Shown: positions 11,571-23,157 of the stretch, in pieces
Layout of the letters: each line of letters opens with the position of its first letter
Numbering within the stretch: position 1 is the stretch's first letter
Source of the DNA: Gliomastix tumulicola
Lineage: Eukaryota; Ascomycota; Sordariomycetes; Hypocreales; Bionectriaceae
NCBI GenBank assembly: GCA_001599755.1
Contig: BCHX01000009.1
Coordinates: 682,001-746,000, forward strand
Direction: 5' to 3'
DNA length: 64,000 bases
Program-made: the position numbers and the translations under genes
Notes under the pieces: generated by a model
What the model saw: the letters and a program-made list of their open reading frames with translations, nothing else
The model's database searches: none
Told to the model about the DNA's origin: nothing

Positions 11571-14348
11571 TGGCGAGGTCTGAAGATGTCTGCGCTGAAT
11601 TGAGATCGATGACTGCTGGGTCGGTCAGCGGCAGGGAAACAGGGCGTCGTGGTCCGAGGTATCGGCAGAAGAGATCGTGGCTGTAGCTGAGGCGAGACGG
11701 CTGCTTCTCCTCATGACTCTGCAGTCTTTCCTCAATATGCTGCTCCTCGAAATCGCCAGCTCCCTTTTTCTCTTCCTCTGTCCAGGCTCTTCACGAAACC
11801 AGAATAGCAGCAGCCTTGGTGATCCTCGCTCTTTCTTCTTTCTCTTTCTGTCAATGGCGGCTTCTTCTCGTGCCGTTTCTCTTCTGATGTGATGTGAAAA
11901 CGAGGGAAGGGTAAAGTCGCGTCAAGGTAAGAAGCTGCTTGACTAAGACGTCGTTGTAGATAGATAGGTCACAGCAGGAATATAATAGTTGTCATGGGGG
12001 TGACGAGCATATGTAAGCCAGGATGTGCTGTGTAGGTCGAGGTCGTCGTGGGGTGATATAGGGATAAAGGGGGCCTGATAAAAGGGGAAAGGAACGGTAG
12101 TAGAAGGTAAGTAGGTAAACGGAAGGGGGGGGATGGGAGAGCAGATGTACTCCCTTCTATCTAGGTAGGCAGGTACCACAGATATTTCGAGCAAAAATCT
12201 ACTGCACAGTCGCAATAGCAGGCAATAGCTGCAATATGTGGCGTGGCAGATATAAGGTAAGGCAGCTGAGTTCTGGACGGAGCACCAGCAATTATTGTTC
12301 CCTCCTTTTCCGGCTCGGCACGTACACTTTGCTGTTGTGTGTACGAGTATAGGTAGCCCAGTTTGGAAAGCAGGTTGATCCTGGCAAAGCAACCATCAAT
12401 CTACGGCAAAACAGGCGCGCGATAGATAACGGGGCACAGGCAAGAATGGCAGTGAGAATAGCGACGGGGAAAGAGGGAAACGAAACAAGGTGGGAAAAAA
12501 GATGATTCAAGGGGGGGGGTGGGAGTCTAGTCAAGAGAGCCCATCTTGCTGGTCCCAGGCAATGCGGCGCCTATCAGCCGGATTGAGACAGCGCAACGAC
12601 GGCACGCCTCCGGCATCCCGATCTACCTTAATTAATCGGCTTCTTGCGCTTCTCTCGGGGCTCGCTCTCCCACCCCTTCTCATTCTACTGGCCGGCCACG
12701 GGGGGGCGGGAGCTGCTGTTCTGAGCCAAGGGTACCTTTTTCTTAACGTGTCGTGGACGGATACGTACTACGACATGCCTGCGGTGGAGGTGGGGAGAAA
12801 GCTTCCGGGGCATTCGAACGCGTCTAGCATCGAAGGGGGTGCTAGGAGGCTTGGAGGAGCAATCTGGAGCAGAGTGGAAAGACAACCGCAGGCTCATGCG
12901 GTCCGTTTAGGCAGATTAGAGAGGAGCATAGAATGGTGCACCGAATGTAGGCCCGCAGCACGTGGTCCTCGTCCGTCCAGCAGAAGAAACCTTACCAAGG
13001 CTGGCTGCTTTGGGCAGGATTGGCCCGAGGGTGTAAGGGTTCAGGGGGTACGTGCATGAACAGTATCCAATATCCGGGTAGCTCCCTCCTCGTCCAACCA
13101 TGAATCTCGTGATAGAAAGGCATCACCGTCCCCCCCATTATCAGACGAGCGAAACTTGCTCAAAATGATTAGAGCTAGGACGGAGAGCCCCCAAGGTATT
13201 ACCCTCTTTCAACACCGTCGTTACAGGTGCGGGCTCCCGTTCGTGCGGGCATGTCATCCGTGGACCGCCTGGGGATTACCTGGGGATCACAAGTACCCAC
13301 CGTGCGGTATGCATACTACTACCTCTGCTTCAAATTACAGGATCAGACGCCGAAAGTAACAGAGGCCGTGGATTTCAACATCCATCATTCTCACCAGATG
13401 CTGTTCTGCAAGCATGGACAGGGACAGAATCGCATGTGCGTTGCACATGTGTTGTTTTGTGTCCGTCCACACAAACCTCGACTGCACATCATGGACGCCC
13501 CGTTGATCCCGTGGCCCCGTAAAAAGAAGGTAGTTCGTTCGGCCCTCAACTCCGGAGTCGTCCTCGGGGCCTCTCCCTCCGCCCCGAAATGCCGGGGGAA
13601 CCCCTACTGAGTAAATCCCAGCCAGGACCACACCCAGTCCTGAGTAGGCGCCTCATCAGTGCTCCCACTGTCCCTCATCATCCCCACGGTCCACCCACAC
13701 GCACCACACTCTCACCACCCCCAGGAGTTACGACAGGTACGTCCAGGGCTCATGCTTGTCATGCTCAGCTGCTCAATATGCGGGTCATGGCCAACGGACC
13801 GGGCGGGATCGCCTGTGGCAATTGTGGCTTGACGTTCCAGACGGTGTCTCGCATCATCTGTCGCTTCCCACGACCACGAAAGGAAATGTCCCACCCCCTC
13901 CGTGGATGCGCTTACACACTCCCTCCCTCTGTTGATAGCGAAATTCACCATCATGTTCGGGGTCCGCCCAGTCTCACGGCTTCACGGCATATGTATGTAC
14001 GTTCGTTGTACGTCCATCCATATGGGCCTCGACCCAGGAGGACGGACAGCCCGGCCTTCCGGTTGCCGACCACGGCCAGTACTCGTACAAGACGGCCCTG
14101 TGTCCAACCAGACCCCGGGACGTGTCAAAACTTGCACAGCCAATCGGCTAGAGCCATCCCTACTCTCCTGTCAGCATCGTGTTGGGTTGCCGCGTTCCGA
14201 GAGGCCATCGACGCTGTCCATTAAGTCTGGATACTTCTGAGCGTACCTAGCAATTCAGCAGATAGATTTCGTTGGCTGTCTAATATTGGTTGGCGTATGG
14301 GGATAAAATATTCGGGATCATGTTCCGGTTCAGTTTGGTAGCCCACAA

Positions 14349-14377
14349 GAGACCACCTCACACTTCAGTGTGGTCTC
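14349..14377. repeat. Short inverted repeat (8-bp arms)
   Basis: GAGACCAC and GTGGTCTC flank a 13-base loop in the gene-free region. This is a possible hairpin with no attached gene. The position is approximate to a base or two. Confidence 0.5.
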
Positions 14378-16404
14378 AGCCCCTACCCTAAAGCACGGCA
14401 CTGGAATCTTACCAAGTCACATCCATCGTGAAGGCAACTTTTCAAGGAACCAGATCAAGATCTGAAGTGACATTGTATCTCGATCATATGGTATCGTCGT
14501 GTACCATCCTGTGATAAGTTTATAATTGCACGTGAGTTGATGTTGTAATCATATCCTAGAAGTGAACACATCTAATTAGTGATGGCACCCAATGGGCAGT
14601 ATGCTAGCATCATCGTGCCTCCGTGTCCCCAATAGGACAATTATCTGCACCCATACAGATGACATCGGGGGAAAAATCCCGAGAAAAACTTCCTTTCGCG
14701 ATCCCTGAGGGTATTAAAGATTCAGGTTCCTTGACCTGACTTACGCACAAACTACAAAAGCAGACTTCAGCACGGGCATCTCTCACCCGTGGTTTCTAAC
14801 AAGAGACCTCCGAGTGTCGTACTTACGGAGAGTACAGCCGATGCCAGAGAGCCTGCACCAGCTCACCATCCGTGACATCCCTGCGTGTGCCTGCATCAAT
14901 AACTTGCGCCAGCCACATGTCGCAGACGGAGGTTTTTTCCCCGTCCTTTATTTTCCTATGCACGATCCTTGGTAAGAGGCGTCGGCCGGGTCTGGGTCTC
15001 GGGCCATTGCTTCATGAGAACACGGAGGAGGCGCTTCACGTCCAACAGCAAAACACGACTCTGCTCTGGAAAGAAAAGCCCAGCCGCCCAGCCACCAGAC
15101 AAGGTTCCCCTTGAAATTTGGGACATTGTGCATTCAGAACATTTCCCCCAGACCGTTGGCTTTCAAGGTGGAGGAAGCACGCCATGTTACGTTACAGCAC
15201 AGATGACCCCCCCTGGTCTCTTTTCTCCGATTGTCCGAAGCCCTGTGTTCTCCCCAACTGCCGCGCTAGCTGAATCAATCCATCGCGAGGCAATGCAATG
15301 GTATCGAGGCTGGTAGCTGAAGCTGCATTCTTCTAAGATTTTGTTCGATGGTCTGGACCATTGGTCGCCAATTTCGATCACGGTCACCGGCGACTGCGCT
15401 TGAAACTAGTGGTAGAGAGAGAGGAGCTGTGTGTGAGGTCGTGAGAGAACGGGACTTCGCCGATGAGGGGGGGAGGCGAAATCAAAGGCTTCGTCGGGCC
15501 ATGTTGCCGTCTGAGCTGTGGGGTAATTTGAAGCTGGTGAAAAGAGGGCTCGCTCTAATAATAAGCCCCGTGCTGTGCTGGTAATATTCGCCTCGCCGTC
15601 GCGCGACGACACGTAGCAGGTGGCAGGTGAAGAAGCACTGGGCATTTGATGGAGAACAGGGGAGGGGGATCGGCGGGAACCGCTGCTGGTTGAGTGTCAT
15701 TCTCCCTACCAGGGCGATCATGGATCAGCAGCCTCTTCGCGTGTATCCGTAGCTGCAGCCGTAGTTCGTAGCTCAGCACCCTACGTTGCTTCGTGGGCAG
15801 ACAGACATTAATACGGACAAGGGGCCTCCTCGCTCCCGAACCTCTCCGTCTCCTTGCATCGTACCGCATTGCCATTGTGGCGAAAGCACAGTGACTCGGA
15901 TCCTCGCGTACATGGACCTTTTTCAATCTTGACAAGCGACAATGGTCCCCCCCCTCCTCCGCCGGGCCGAAGGGATGTTGCGGTTTCATTCACCGCATCC
16001 GAGTCTCGAAAGCGTCTATTGCGAGGTGGCGAAACCCGGCAGTTGTGCTCTGTCTGATGCAAGGCCTCGTTCACCAGCGTGCTCCGTGCATGGCATGGGA
16101 TTATTCGTTTCCCATATTTGCAATTCGACTAGGTATTCGTGCATTGCTAATGCGTGATTGTATGCGTCATGCGGCATCTGGTATACACATTCCCCAAAGT
16201 ACTAGATCAAGACAGACAATGCATCTCACCCAGGTATCTATTTACCGTCACGGAAATTTCATCAATGCGGACCAGTCGTGGGCGGCGGTATGCCGTCCCT
16301 CATTCCCGTCTGCCCATTCTGCTTCCTCCGTCCTCGCTCTAGAAACTTTCCACTTGACGCCCCGTCACAGCAAGCAAGTCGAGCAAGCAAGTCGCCCCCG
16401 TCCT

Positions 16405-18045
16405 CTATAGCCTGGGCTTGGTATCGGGCTTCCATCCCTCCTCCATGGCGATGAGCTCTGCGGCCCGCTCGCCCACCGCGAGCACCGTCACCATGGGGTT
16501 GATGGACGGCATCTCAGGGAACACGCCCGCGTCTGCAATGCGCAGCTTGCCGATGCCGCGGACCCTGAGCGCGGGGTCCACGACGGCGAGGGGATCCTTC
16601 TGGACGTCGCCCATCTTGGTCGTGCCGGCCGGGTGGTAGACGGTGTGCGCGACGCGGCGGGCGTACTCGCTGATGTCCTCGTCGCTCTGGACGGGCAGAC
16701 CGGGGGCGACCTCCTTCTTGAGCCAGTCCTTGAAGGGGGCCTGCTCGGCGATCTTGCGCGCGGCCTTGATGCCCGCGACAAAGGTGGCGGCGTCGTAGCC
16801 CTCGGGGTCGGTGAAGTACCGGAAGTCGAGGGCGGGCTTGACGGCCGGGTCGCTGGAGGTGAGGTAGATGCGGCCGCGGGAGCGCGGGCGGGGGATGTTG
16901 GGCGTCATGCAGAAGGCGTACCGGTCGGGGACCTCGGGGTAGCCCAGACGGCCCGTGTTGAGGGTGAAGGGGATCTGGTAGCAGTGCATCATGATGTCGG
17001 CGGCGTCGCCGTCGCTGTTGCCGGCGGCGTCGAAGGCCTCGCGGCGGAGGAAGACGCCGGCGTCCGAGTCCATGGTGGTCTGGTTGGCCGGGACCGGCTT
17101 GTTGAGCTCCCACATGATGATGGTCTCCGGGTGGTCGAGGAGGTTCTCGCCGACGCCGGGGGTGTCCTTGACGACGGGGATCTGGAGGGACTCGAGCTGG
17201 CTCCTGGGGCCGATGCCAGAGTGCAGGAGCAGGCGCGGGGTGTCGACGGCACCCGCGCTGAGGATGATCTCCTTGCGGGGGCTGAGGGTCAGCTTCTGGC
17301 CCGACTTGAGCGTGACGTCGACGCCGGAGGCCACGTCGTTCTCGACATGGAGCTTGGAGACGTGAGCCTCGGTGAGGACGGTGAGGTTGGGACGCCGTTC
17401 CTCGCCCTTGAGGATGGGGTGGATGTAGGCGACGGACGCGCTGCTCCTGCGGCCGTCATCCGGGTTGTAGGAGACGGAGAAGAAGCCGACACCCTGGTTC
17501 AGCTGGCCCTTGGCGCGGATCTCCGCGTTGAAGTCCGGGTAGACGGGGATGCCGAGCGCCTCAGAGGCGGAGAGCACCCAGTCCTTGCAGAGCTGGTTGC
17601 GATGGCGGGCGTGGACGGGCTGGATGGTGTTGCGGAGGTTGTCGACGAGGCGGACGACGGTGTCAAAGTCCCAGCCCTCGCAGCCCTGGGCCACCCAGCG
17701 CTCCATGTCATGGCGGAAGGGGCGGAAGGAGATGAGGGTGTTGTGGGAGGAGCAGCCGCCGAGCACCTTGGCGCGAGAGTGGCGGATGTGGGAGTTGCCA
17801 TTGGGCTGCTCGGTGGTGCCGTAGTCGTAGTCGAGCTCGCCGCCGAGGAGGGTGAGCCACTCGCGCAGGTTGAGCACGTTGCTGAGGTCCAGGTCCGAGG
17901 GACCGGCCTCGATGAGAAGGATCTTGCGCTCAGGGAGGTAGCTGGACAGGCGGGAAGCGAGCACGCAGCCCGCGGTTCCGCCGCCCACGACGATGTAGTC
18001 GTAGGCCGAGGCGGCGTTGGAGGGAAGAGACTGAGTGGCTGCCAT
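16405..18045 (-). CDS. GMC oxidoreductase, choline oxidase-like
   Basis: 546-residue FAD enzyme. The start at 18045 (MAATQSL) is chosen because the Rossmann motif YDYIVVGGGTAG follows at residues 15-26 as in other GMC enzymes; an upstream in-frame ATG at 18189 would add 48 residues unlike the family. Other GMC features are ARVLGGCSSHNTL-type sequence around residue 90, the second signature AGAVDTPRLLLHSGIG, and a C-terminal catalytic block with VYHPAGTTKMG and PSINPMVTVLAVGERAAELI. It would oxidise choline to betaine aldehyde and on to glycine betaine. This is supported by the divergent betaine aldehyde dehydrogenase 1.57 kb away, a pairing known in other filamentous fungi. The C-terminus is Pro-Arg-Leu, a possible weak PTS1. 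No introns. A 493-codon open frame runs antisense across it and is a GC-codon shadow. Confidence 0.8.
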   Translation of the reverse strand: MAATQSLPSNAASAYDYIVVGGGTAGCVLASRLSSYLPERKILLIEAGPSDLDLSNVLNLREWLTLLGGELDYDYGTTEQPNGNSHIRHSRAKVLGGCSSHNTLISFRPFRHDMERWVAQGCEGWDFDTVVRLVDNLRNTIQPVHARHRNQLCKDWVLSASEALGIPVYPDFNAEIRAKGQLNQGVGFFSVSYNPDDGRRSSASVAYIHPILKGEERRPNLTVLTEAHVSKLHVENDVASGVDVTLKSGQKLTLSPRKEIILSAGAVDTPRLLLHSGIGPRSQLESLQIPVVKDTPGVGENLLDHPETIIMWELNKPVPANQTTMDSDAGVFLRREAFDAAGNSDGDAADIMMHCYQIPFTLNTGRLGYPEVPDRYAFCMTPNIPRPRSRGRIYLTSSDPAVKPALDFRYFTDPEGYDAATFVAGIKAARKIAEQAPFKDWLKKEVAPGLPVQSDEDISEYARRVAHTVYHPAGTTKMGDVQKDPLAVVDPALRVRGIGKLRIADAGVFPEMPSINPMVTVLAVGERAAELIAMEEGWKPDTKPRL

Positions 18046-19612
18046 GGTGGGGGGGGTTGGGGGGTTGTAGGTCTCACAGCTCGAACGAGTAAGCAAGATG
18101 GATTGTTCCTGTAGTACGTACGTTACACGGACTCGAGGTTCAAGTTCTCGTGTTGCTGGGAGGCTGAACTCAAGTGAAGAAGAGCACACCTCTTGGAGCG
18201 GGGCCGATAAGAGCTCCCTCAGCAGCTTTGACAGGGATAGACGATAAGGTGAGCAGAATGAGGGGGACGGTTGACAGGTGATATATCACGAGCAGAGCTA
18301 GCTATCAACGCAGTTAGCATGGGCACTATTGAGAGTAGCGTAACAGTCCCTAATCAGGGACAGCTGATTGGACTCGGGGTTCGATGCCTGCTTACCGTCG
18401 AGCTGGTGAATCGTTTGGAGTGAATGGATTGGATGGGTGTGAAGATGACGCGGAGGAGAGAAAAAGCGAGGCGGGAGACTATAAGAATGGGCAGATGGGA
18501 GGATGGGCACGGGTGGAGTCTTGAGCCGTGAGGAATGATTGAAAAAGGCGAATCGACACGAGAGATAATAGCCTCACCGACTCGCGCACGGTTAGCAAGG
18601 AATTGGGTTTTTTTTCCATGAAAAGGCGATGACATGACTTGCGTTGCGCTCATCCACAAAGCAGCGCAGAGCCTTACAATTCATACTGTATGGAGTAAGG
18701 ATGTTCGTAGCGACACCCACACCACACAGAGACGAGAGCTGACCGGCCCGGTTGAGTGAGGACTGTCCAGCTGGGCCGCCTTGGAACCTTCCTACGAGTA
18801 GGCCTAGTTCCATGCTTCACAGGGCGGTGGGAGTCAACTCATGGATGTGCCTCTGAACCTCCTCCCTGTCTGGCGGTGTCTCTGTTCGTCACCACCGCAT
18901 CCTGAAGACTGATCCCCAGCTTCCGTGCCCTGACTATCTCCCTGCCAACTCGACGGTCGTCGGTCGCTCAGCGGACGGACCGTTGCCGTGTTCGAAGCCG
19001 CACTGTATAGATCCCAGTGAAGCAGATTCCCAGTGAATCGGGTGGTGGGTTCGGCGAGGTGGCAGGTGAGGCCGAATGCCCTGAATTGGGTTAGCGTTAG
19101 CGCATGGCATGACGCTATGGCGGCCTGGCAGGGAGAAAAACTTTACCAGCTGGGGTGACATAAGAAGCGGGGCTAAGTAAAGTTTCCCACTCTGAACTCA
19201 GGGTGAGCTAGGACCTGCTCTGCCCCTCATAATTCTGTCGCCGCTTCGGCTCGCCCGCTATCATCATGTCATGGCCCCGCCAAACCTCCAACTTGGAGGG
19301 CTTCCACTCGACTGTTACTGGCATGGATGCCAACTCTTGTATCTACACTCGCCGCGGCATTGACTATCTATCTCTACGGAAGACCTGCCGGCTATCATCC
19401 TCCAGTTGGGTTAGACGCCTGGACCAACATTTTCTCACGAGGCATTCCAGGCCACTCCTTGCATGCAGCGACCCCAATTGATAACAGACGATCCGGCCCT
19501 TCTCCTTCGACAACGTACCTACGACGTTGGCGCATAGCGTGCAGCTCTCGCGGGTTTGGCCACAGCCAGCATTGATTCTACCGAACGAACTGCCGAACGA
19601 CCACTCGTCGCG
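18046..19612. promoter_or_regulatory. Bidirectional intergenic region of the betaine genes
   Basis: This 1.57 kb sits between the divergent starts of the GMC oxidase (18045) and the aldehyde dehydrogenase (19613). No coding ORF is credible. It is the natural place for shared control of the two genes. I identified no specific operator. Confidence 0.55.
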
Positions 19613-21142
19613 ATGACCTTCACATCCGAAATCCATACCTTCCACTCGGGTCGCCCCCAGCCCGAGACCTCCTCGCGGGCGAACACATTCACCTCGGTCG
19701 ATCCCAGCACGGCCAAGTCCCTCGCGACTATCTACACCACCACACCGGCTCAGCTCGATGCTACCGTCGCCGCAGCGCAGGCCGCCTTCGAGGAGTGGTC
19801 ACAGACTCCCGCCCCGAAACGAGCCTCCATTCTCCTCAAGGCAGCCTCGATCCTCCGGGAGCGCAACGAAGCCCTCGCGCTGACCGAGACCCTCGACACA
19901 GGCAAGGCCTGGTCTGAGACGTCCACGGTGGACGTCGTGACCGGCGTCGACGTGCTCGAGTACTATGCCCACCTCATCGCCGGGTCGCAGCCCGGAGAGA
20001 ATACCCGACTACGAGCCGACGCTTTCGTCCTGACGAGCCACGAACCCCTCGGCGTGTGCGCGGGCATCGGTGCCTGGAACTACCCCATACAGATCGCCCT
20101 GTGGAAGTCGGCGCCCTGCCTGGCCGCCGGAAACTGCATGGTATACAAGCCGAGCGAGGTCACGCCCCTGCACGCCAACACGCTTGCCCAGATCTACATC
20201 GAAGCCGGCGTACCTCCCGGCGTCTTCAACGTCGTGTACGGCGACGGCCTGAGTGTCGGCGCACCCCTCGTCGCACACCCGGGGATTGCCAAGGTCAGCT
20301 TCACAGGCCAGGTCAGCACGGGCAGCAAGGTCGCCAGCTCGGCGGCCAACGGCATGAAGGGCATTACAATGGAGCTGGGCGGCAAGAGTCCCCTGCTTGT
20401 CCTACCGGACGCTGACGTCGACGAGGCGGCTGACGTGGCCATGGTCGCCAACTTCTTCTCGACCGGGCAGGTCTGCACAAACGGCACGCGAGTCTTCGTG
20501 CCGGACACGCTCCTGAGCAAGCTCGAGCAGGCGCTCGTGAAGCGGTGCAGGGAGGGGATCCGCATGGGCTTGCCGCGCAGCGAAGAGACCAACTTTGGGC
20601 CTGTCGTCAGCGCCGTCCATCAGGGCAAGGTGAACATGTACATCCGCCACGGCAAGGAGGTGGACCGCGCCAGGGTGGTGTACGACGGCGCTGTAGACGC
20701 ACAGAAGACGAAGCCCACGGCCGACGGCTTCTGGGTGCCGCCCGTCATCTTCTCAGACTGCACGGACTCTATGCGTGTCGTCCAGGAGGAGATCTTTGGG
20801 CCTGTCATGTGCATTCTCCCCTACAAGGCGGGATCTGGCGCGCAGGACTCGTGGCTCCCTGGCCTCATCAAGAGGGCCAATGATACGCCCATGGGCCTTG
20901 CTGCGGGTGTCGTGTCGCCAGACATTGGCCTGGCGCAGGATATCATTCGTCAGCTGGACGCAGGCATCACATGGATCAACACCTGGGGCGAGTCGCCGGC
21001 AGAGATGCCCGTTGGAGGCTGGAAGATGAGTGGCATTGGGCTCGAGAACGGAGTGGAGGGTATCCGGGCGTATATGAGGACGAAGAGCACGCTCGTGCAG
21101 CTGGGCAAGGGCGCGTGCAAGGGCGTCTTTGCCAAGCTGTAA
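19613..21142 (+). CDS. Betaine aldehyde dehydrogenase-like (ALDH superfamily)
   Basis: 509-residue NAD(P)-dependent aldehyde dehydrogenase. The first ATG in frame is at 19613 (MTFTSEIH); the frame extends upstream to a TTG at 19556, which is not a likely start in a fungus. Motifs: GAWNYPIQIALWKSAPCLAAGN (cofactor and substrate pocket), KPSEVTP, the SFTGQVSTG Rossmann loop, the MELGGKSP general-base Glu motif, and FFSTGQVCTNGTRVFV with the catalytic Cys. It would convert betaine aldehyde to glycine betaine, an osmolyte and methyl donor. The protein ends in Ala-Lys-Leu, a good PTS1, suggesting peroxisomal import together with the H2O2-forming choline oxidase. Intronless. Substrate specificity is inferred from context, since ALDH subfamilies look alike. 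Confidence 0.8.
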   Translation: MTFTSEIHTFHSGRPQPETSSRANTFTSVDPSTAKSLATIYTTTPAQLDATVAAAQAAFEEWSQTPAPKRASILLKAASILRERNEALALTETLDTGKAWSETSTVDVVTGVDVLEYYAHLIAGSQPGENTRLRADAFVLTSHEPLGVCAGIGAWNYPIQIALWKSAPCLAAGNCMVYKPSEVTPLHANTLAQIYIEAGVPPGVFNVVYGDGLSVGAPLVAHPGIAKVSFTGQVSTGSKVASSAANGMKGITMELGGKSPLLVLPDADVDEAADVAMVANFFSTGQVCTNGTRVFVPDTLLSKLEQALVKRCREGIRMGLPRSEETNFGPVVSAVHQGKVNMYIRHGKEVDRARVVYDGAVDAQKTKPTADGFWVPPVIFSDCTDSMRVVQEEIFGPVMCILPYKAGSGAQDSWLPGLIKRANDTPMGLAAGVVSPDIGLAQDIIRQLDAGITWINTWGESPAEMPVGGWKMSGIGLENGVEGIRAYMRTKSTLVQLGKGACKGVFAKL

Positions 21143-21306
21143 CGAAGAATCTCACACTTATCTGTCTATGATGTTTTAGTAAATACAAGCGATACAAGCA
21201 GTGGCTTGCTGCCACCCAATGCCTAATGCCATCATTTCATCCCGCTTAGCTTTTTAACGAGAGCAAAACACACCTTAGTGCAACTCCGGGGCGTGATTAG
21301 CAAGTC

Positions 21307-23157
21307 TTATACTATGTCCATTGTCCAGAGTCCCTGCCTAATTCTACTGGCTAAGGAACCGGCTTCTGATGCCTCAATGCGAGCGTCATGAGCCTGAACT
21401 CCATCACTGCAATTTTCTATGCTAAAGGACCAGCTTGGGATCAACCTCTGTATGTATAGAGATCGGAGAAACTGCTCTGCCATCCACTCCTTCTGTTCCT
21501 GTCTCAGGGCTTGAGCTACAACCGTGTTGCGCTTCTCGGAAACCACTCCCATGAGGTGGGCGAGGATGCTCATTACGCGCCACGGCCCCTGAAGAACCGC
21601 GTGGCGAGCGTGGTCAGCTTTGGATAAGTAAGACTCGCTGCATTGGTATCTGCCGAACGCTTCGTCACTAGGCGGCAGATCGTGATAGCTGGGGAAGGTA
21701 TGTCGCGGATCTTCCGTGTCGGCGAAGACCGTGGGGTCAACGCGGTTTCCAAGATAGAACGGTACGCTGGCGCAGATGGCATCGACAAGATCTTGAGCTT
21801 CCCGGATGTTCCGAGCGTTCTCTGAGATGTCCTCCTCCAGGCCGCCGTCAATGTTAGCTGTCATCGGCTGGATGCTGCTCCTTGGAGCCAGAAGATTGCT
21901 GGCCAGTTGCAGTTTGACTTGCACGAGAATGAGGCGATAGATGCGCCACACGTTCCAGAGACTCGCGATCTGGATGCTGGGATAAACGTCGCAGGCGCCT
22001 TGGTACATCATAAGGGACGGGCTCCCACACCCTCCTCCGCTTCGTACTGTCGCCGGGAACCAATGCGGCGGGATGATGTCTAGCCACTCCTGGAGCCGAG
22101 AATCCGCATGCAGAACATCCTGTGACCATTTCTTCAGCGCAGATGTCAACGCGCACCCTGACGGTAGCGGGGACTCGCAGACGGCATATTGGAGGTTCGC
22201 AATAGAGACGCCGATGACATCGAGCAAAGAGCTTGGGTTCGCGGGTAAGATGGGAATGACCTGCGACTGCAGCCACATGATCTCGTCGCGGTAGAAAGGG
22301 ATCCTCCCTCTGACGCACATGGAGACCCGGGAGTGAAACATGTTGCCCAGCAGACTGCCGTAGAACTTTGAGCCCACCGCTTCGCCGCTGCGGTGCAGGA
22401 GCAGAGCGGACGCTCCGTCACGATGCACCCTGTCAGGCCTGTGCTGGCCGAAGACGGCAGATAATGTTTCGTATAGTTGGAGGACAAGTGCTGCCAGCAC
22501 TGTTGCGTCGCGACTGCGCTCCTTGGGATCCTTGACGGCCGTGTGCAGCCGCGCGACGGCCTGACTTTGCAGCTTGGCCGTTGGCGAGGCAGTCAGGTCA
22601 GAGACTCCCACCAGGTCCCATACCTTGGCTGCCACGGCGTTGATGGCGGTTGACAGTGCCGAGTCGTGGCGTTCTGAGGCGAGGGCAGGACGGACAAACT
22701 CCATAAAACCGCGCGTCGAGTCTACGCCTCGGCCCAGGTCGGTTGCATAGGTGAGAAAGAAGGCGATGGCGAGGTCCTGCCGGGAGGGCGGGGGAGACGG
22801 GAAGATGACATTGTCGTAATGAGACAGCGGTGGCGGCGTGTCTATTGTGATGATTGTCGATGTCGGCGTCGTTATCGTCGTCGTCGTCGTCGTCAATGAT
22901 GGGGATGGTGATGGTGATAATGATGGTGATTGGCCCTCAATCTCAATGCCGACCCGTTTCCTCTTGCTGGACGCGGACGGCCCCCCGAAATATCGTGTAG
23001 TCTCGTCCTTGAATCTCACAGGCGCCGTCTTCTTGCCATAGCCTGCACATTCGCGTCCGAGGCGAAGACAGTGGCCACATCGCGGCTTCCCCTGGTCACA
23101 CTTGACACGGCGCTGTCGGCACGTAATGCAGCCCTTTGAGGCGCCCCTGTTGACCAT
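21307..23157 (-). CDS. Zn2Cys6 transcription factor near betaine genes
   Basis: 616 residues, one open frame. The binuclear zinc cluster is at residues 10-37 with Cys10, 13, 20, 27, 30 and 37 (C-x2-C-x6-C-x6-C-x2-C-x6-C). A Ser-Pro/Thr linker at about residues 75-110 is encoded by GTC/GAT-rich repeats, and an alpha-helical fungal regulatory domain fills the remainder (KDPKERSRDATVLAALVLQLYETL is typical of the middle homology region). It converges on the aldehyde dehydrogenase with 164 bases between stops. A local regulator of choline use is a guess from position only. A GTCA tetranucleotide repeat sits just upstream (about 23174-23193). Confidence 0.75.
   Translation of the reverse strand: MVNRGASKGCITCRQRRVKCDQGKPRCGHCLRLGRECAGYGKKTAPVRFKDETTRYFGGPSASSKRKRVGIEIEGQSPSLSPSPSPSLTTTTTTITTPTSTIITIDTPPPLSHYDNVIFPSPPPSRQDLAIAFFLTYATDLGRGVDSTRGFMEFVRPALASERHDSALSTAINAVAAKVWDLVGVSDLTASPTAKLQSQAVARLHTAVKDPKERSRDATVLAALVLQLYETLSAVFGQHRPDRVHRDGASALLLHRSGEAVGSKFYGSLLGNMFHSRVSMCVRGRIPFYRDEIMWLQSQVIPILPANPSSLLDVIGVSIANLQYAVCESPLPSGCALTSALKKWSQDVLHADSRLQEWLDIIPPHWFPATVRSGGGCGSPSLMMYQGACDVYPSIQIASLWNVWRIYRLILVQVKLQLASNLLAPRSSIQPMTANIDGGLEEDISENARNIREAQDLVDAICASVPFYLGNRVDPTVFADTEDPRHTFPSYHDLPPSDEAFGRYQCSESYLSKADHARHAVLQGPWRVMSILAHLMGVVSEKRNTVVAQALRQEQKEWMAEQFLRSLYIQRLIPSWSFSIENCSDGVQAHDARIEASEAGSLASRIRQGLWTMDIV

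Larger units (their letters stand above)
11414..16404. other. Five-kilobase stretch without a convincing gene
   Basis: This separates the DUF1479 start from the GMC oxidoreductase end. I found only short ORFs with biased composition, no domain motif, no tRNA and no credible spliced gene. It holds a GT microsatellite (11416-11471), a run of four GGG tracts (11553-11570), G-runs near 12125 and 12510, an 8-bp inverted repeat pair at about 14349-14377, and an AT-richer part at about 14240-14760. It may contain the DUF1479 5' leader and untranslated transcripts. Confidence 0.5.

Noticed and set aside
12490..14240. Several ORFs of 60-211 codons in the gene-free interval
   Set aside because: Low-complexity or Arg/Pro/Thr-rich translations, no family motif, no plausible exon joins.
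16633..18114. 493-codon open frame on the plus strand across the GMC oxidase gene
   Set aside because: It is Val/Gly/Asp/Glu-rich, lacks motifs, and mirrors the third-position GC bias of the real gene on the other strand.
18365..18395. GGTTCGA-containing T-arm-like sequence
   Set aside because: No matching acceptor, D or anticodon stems could be formed; not a tRNA.
19556..19612. Upstream extension of the aldehyde dehydrogenase frame
   Set aside because: It begins at TTG, which is not a usual start in fungi; the first ATG is 19613.
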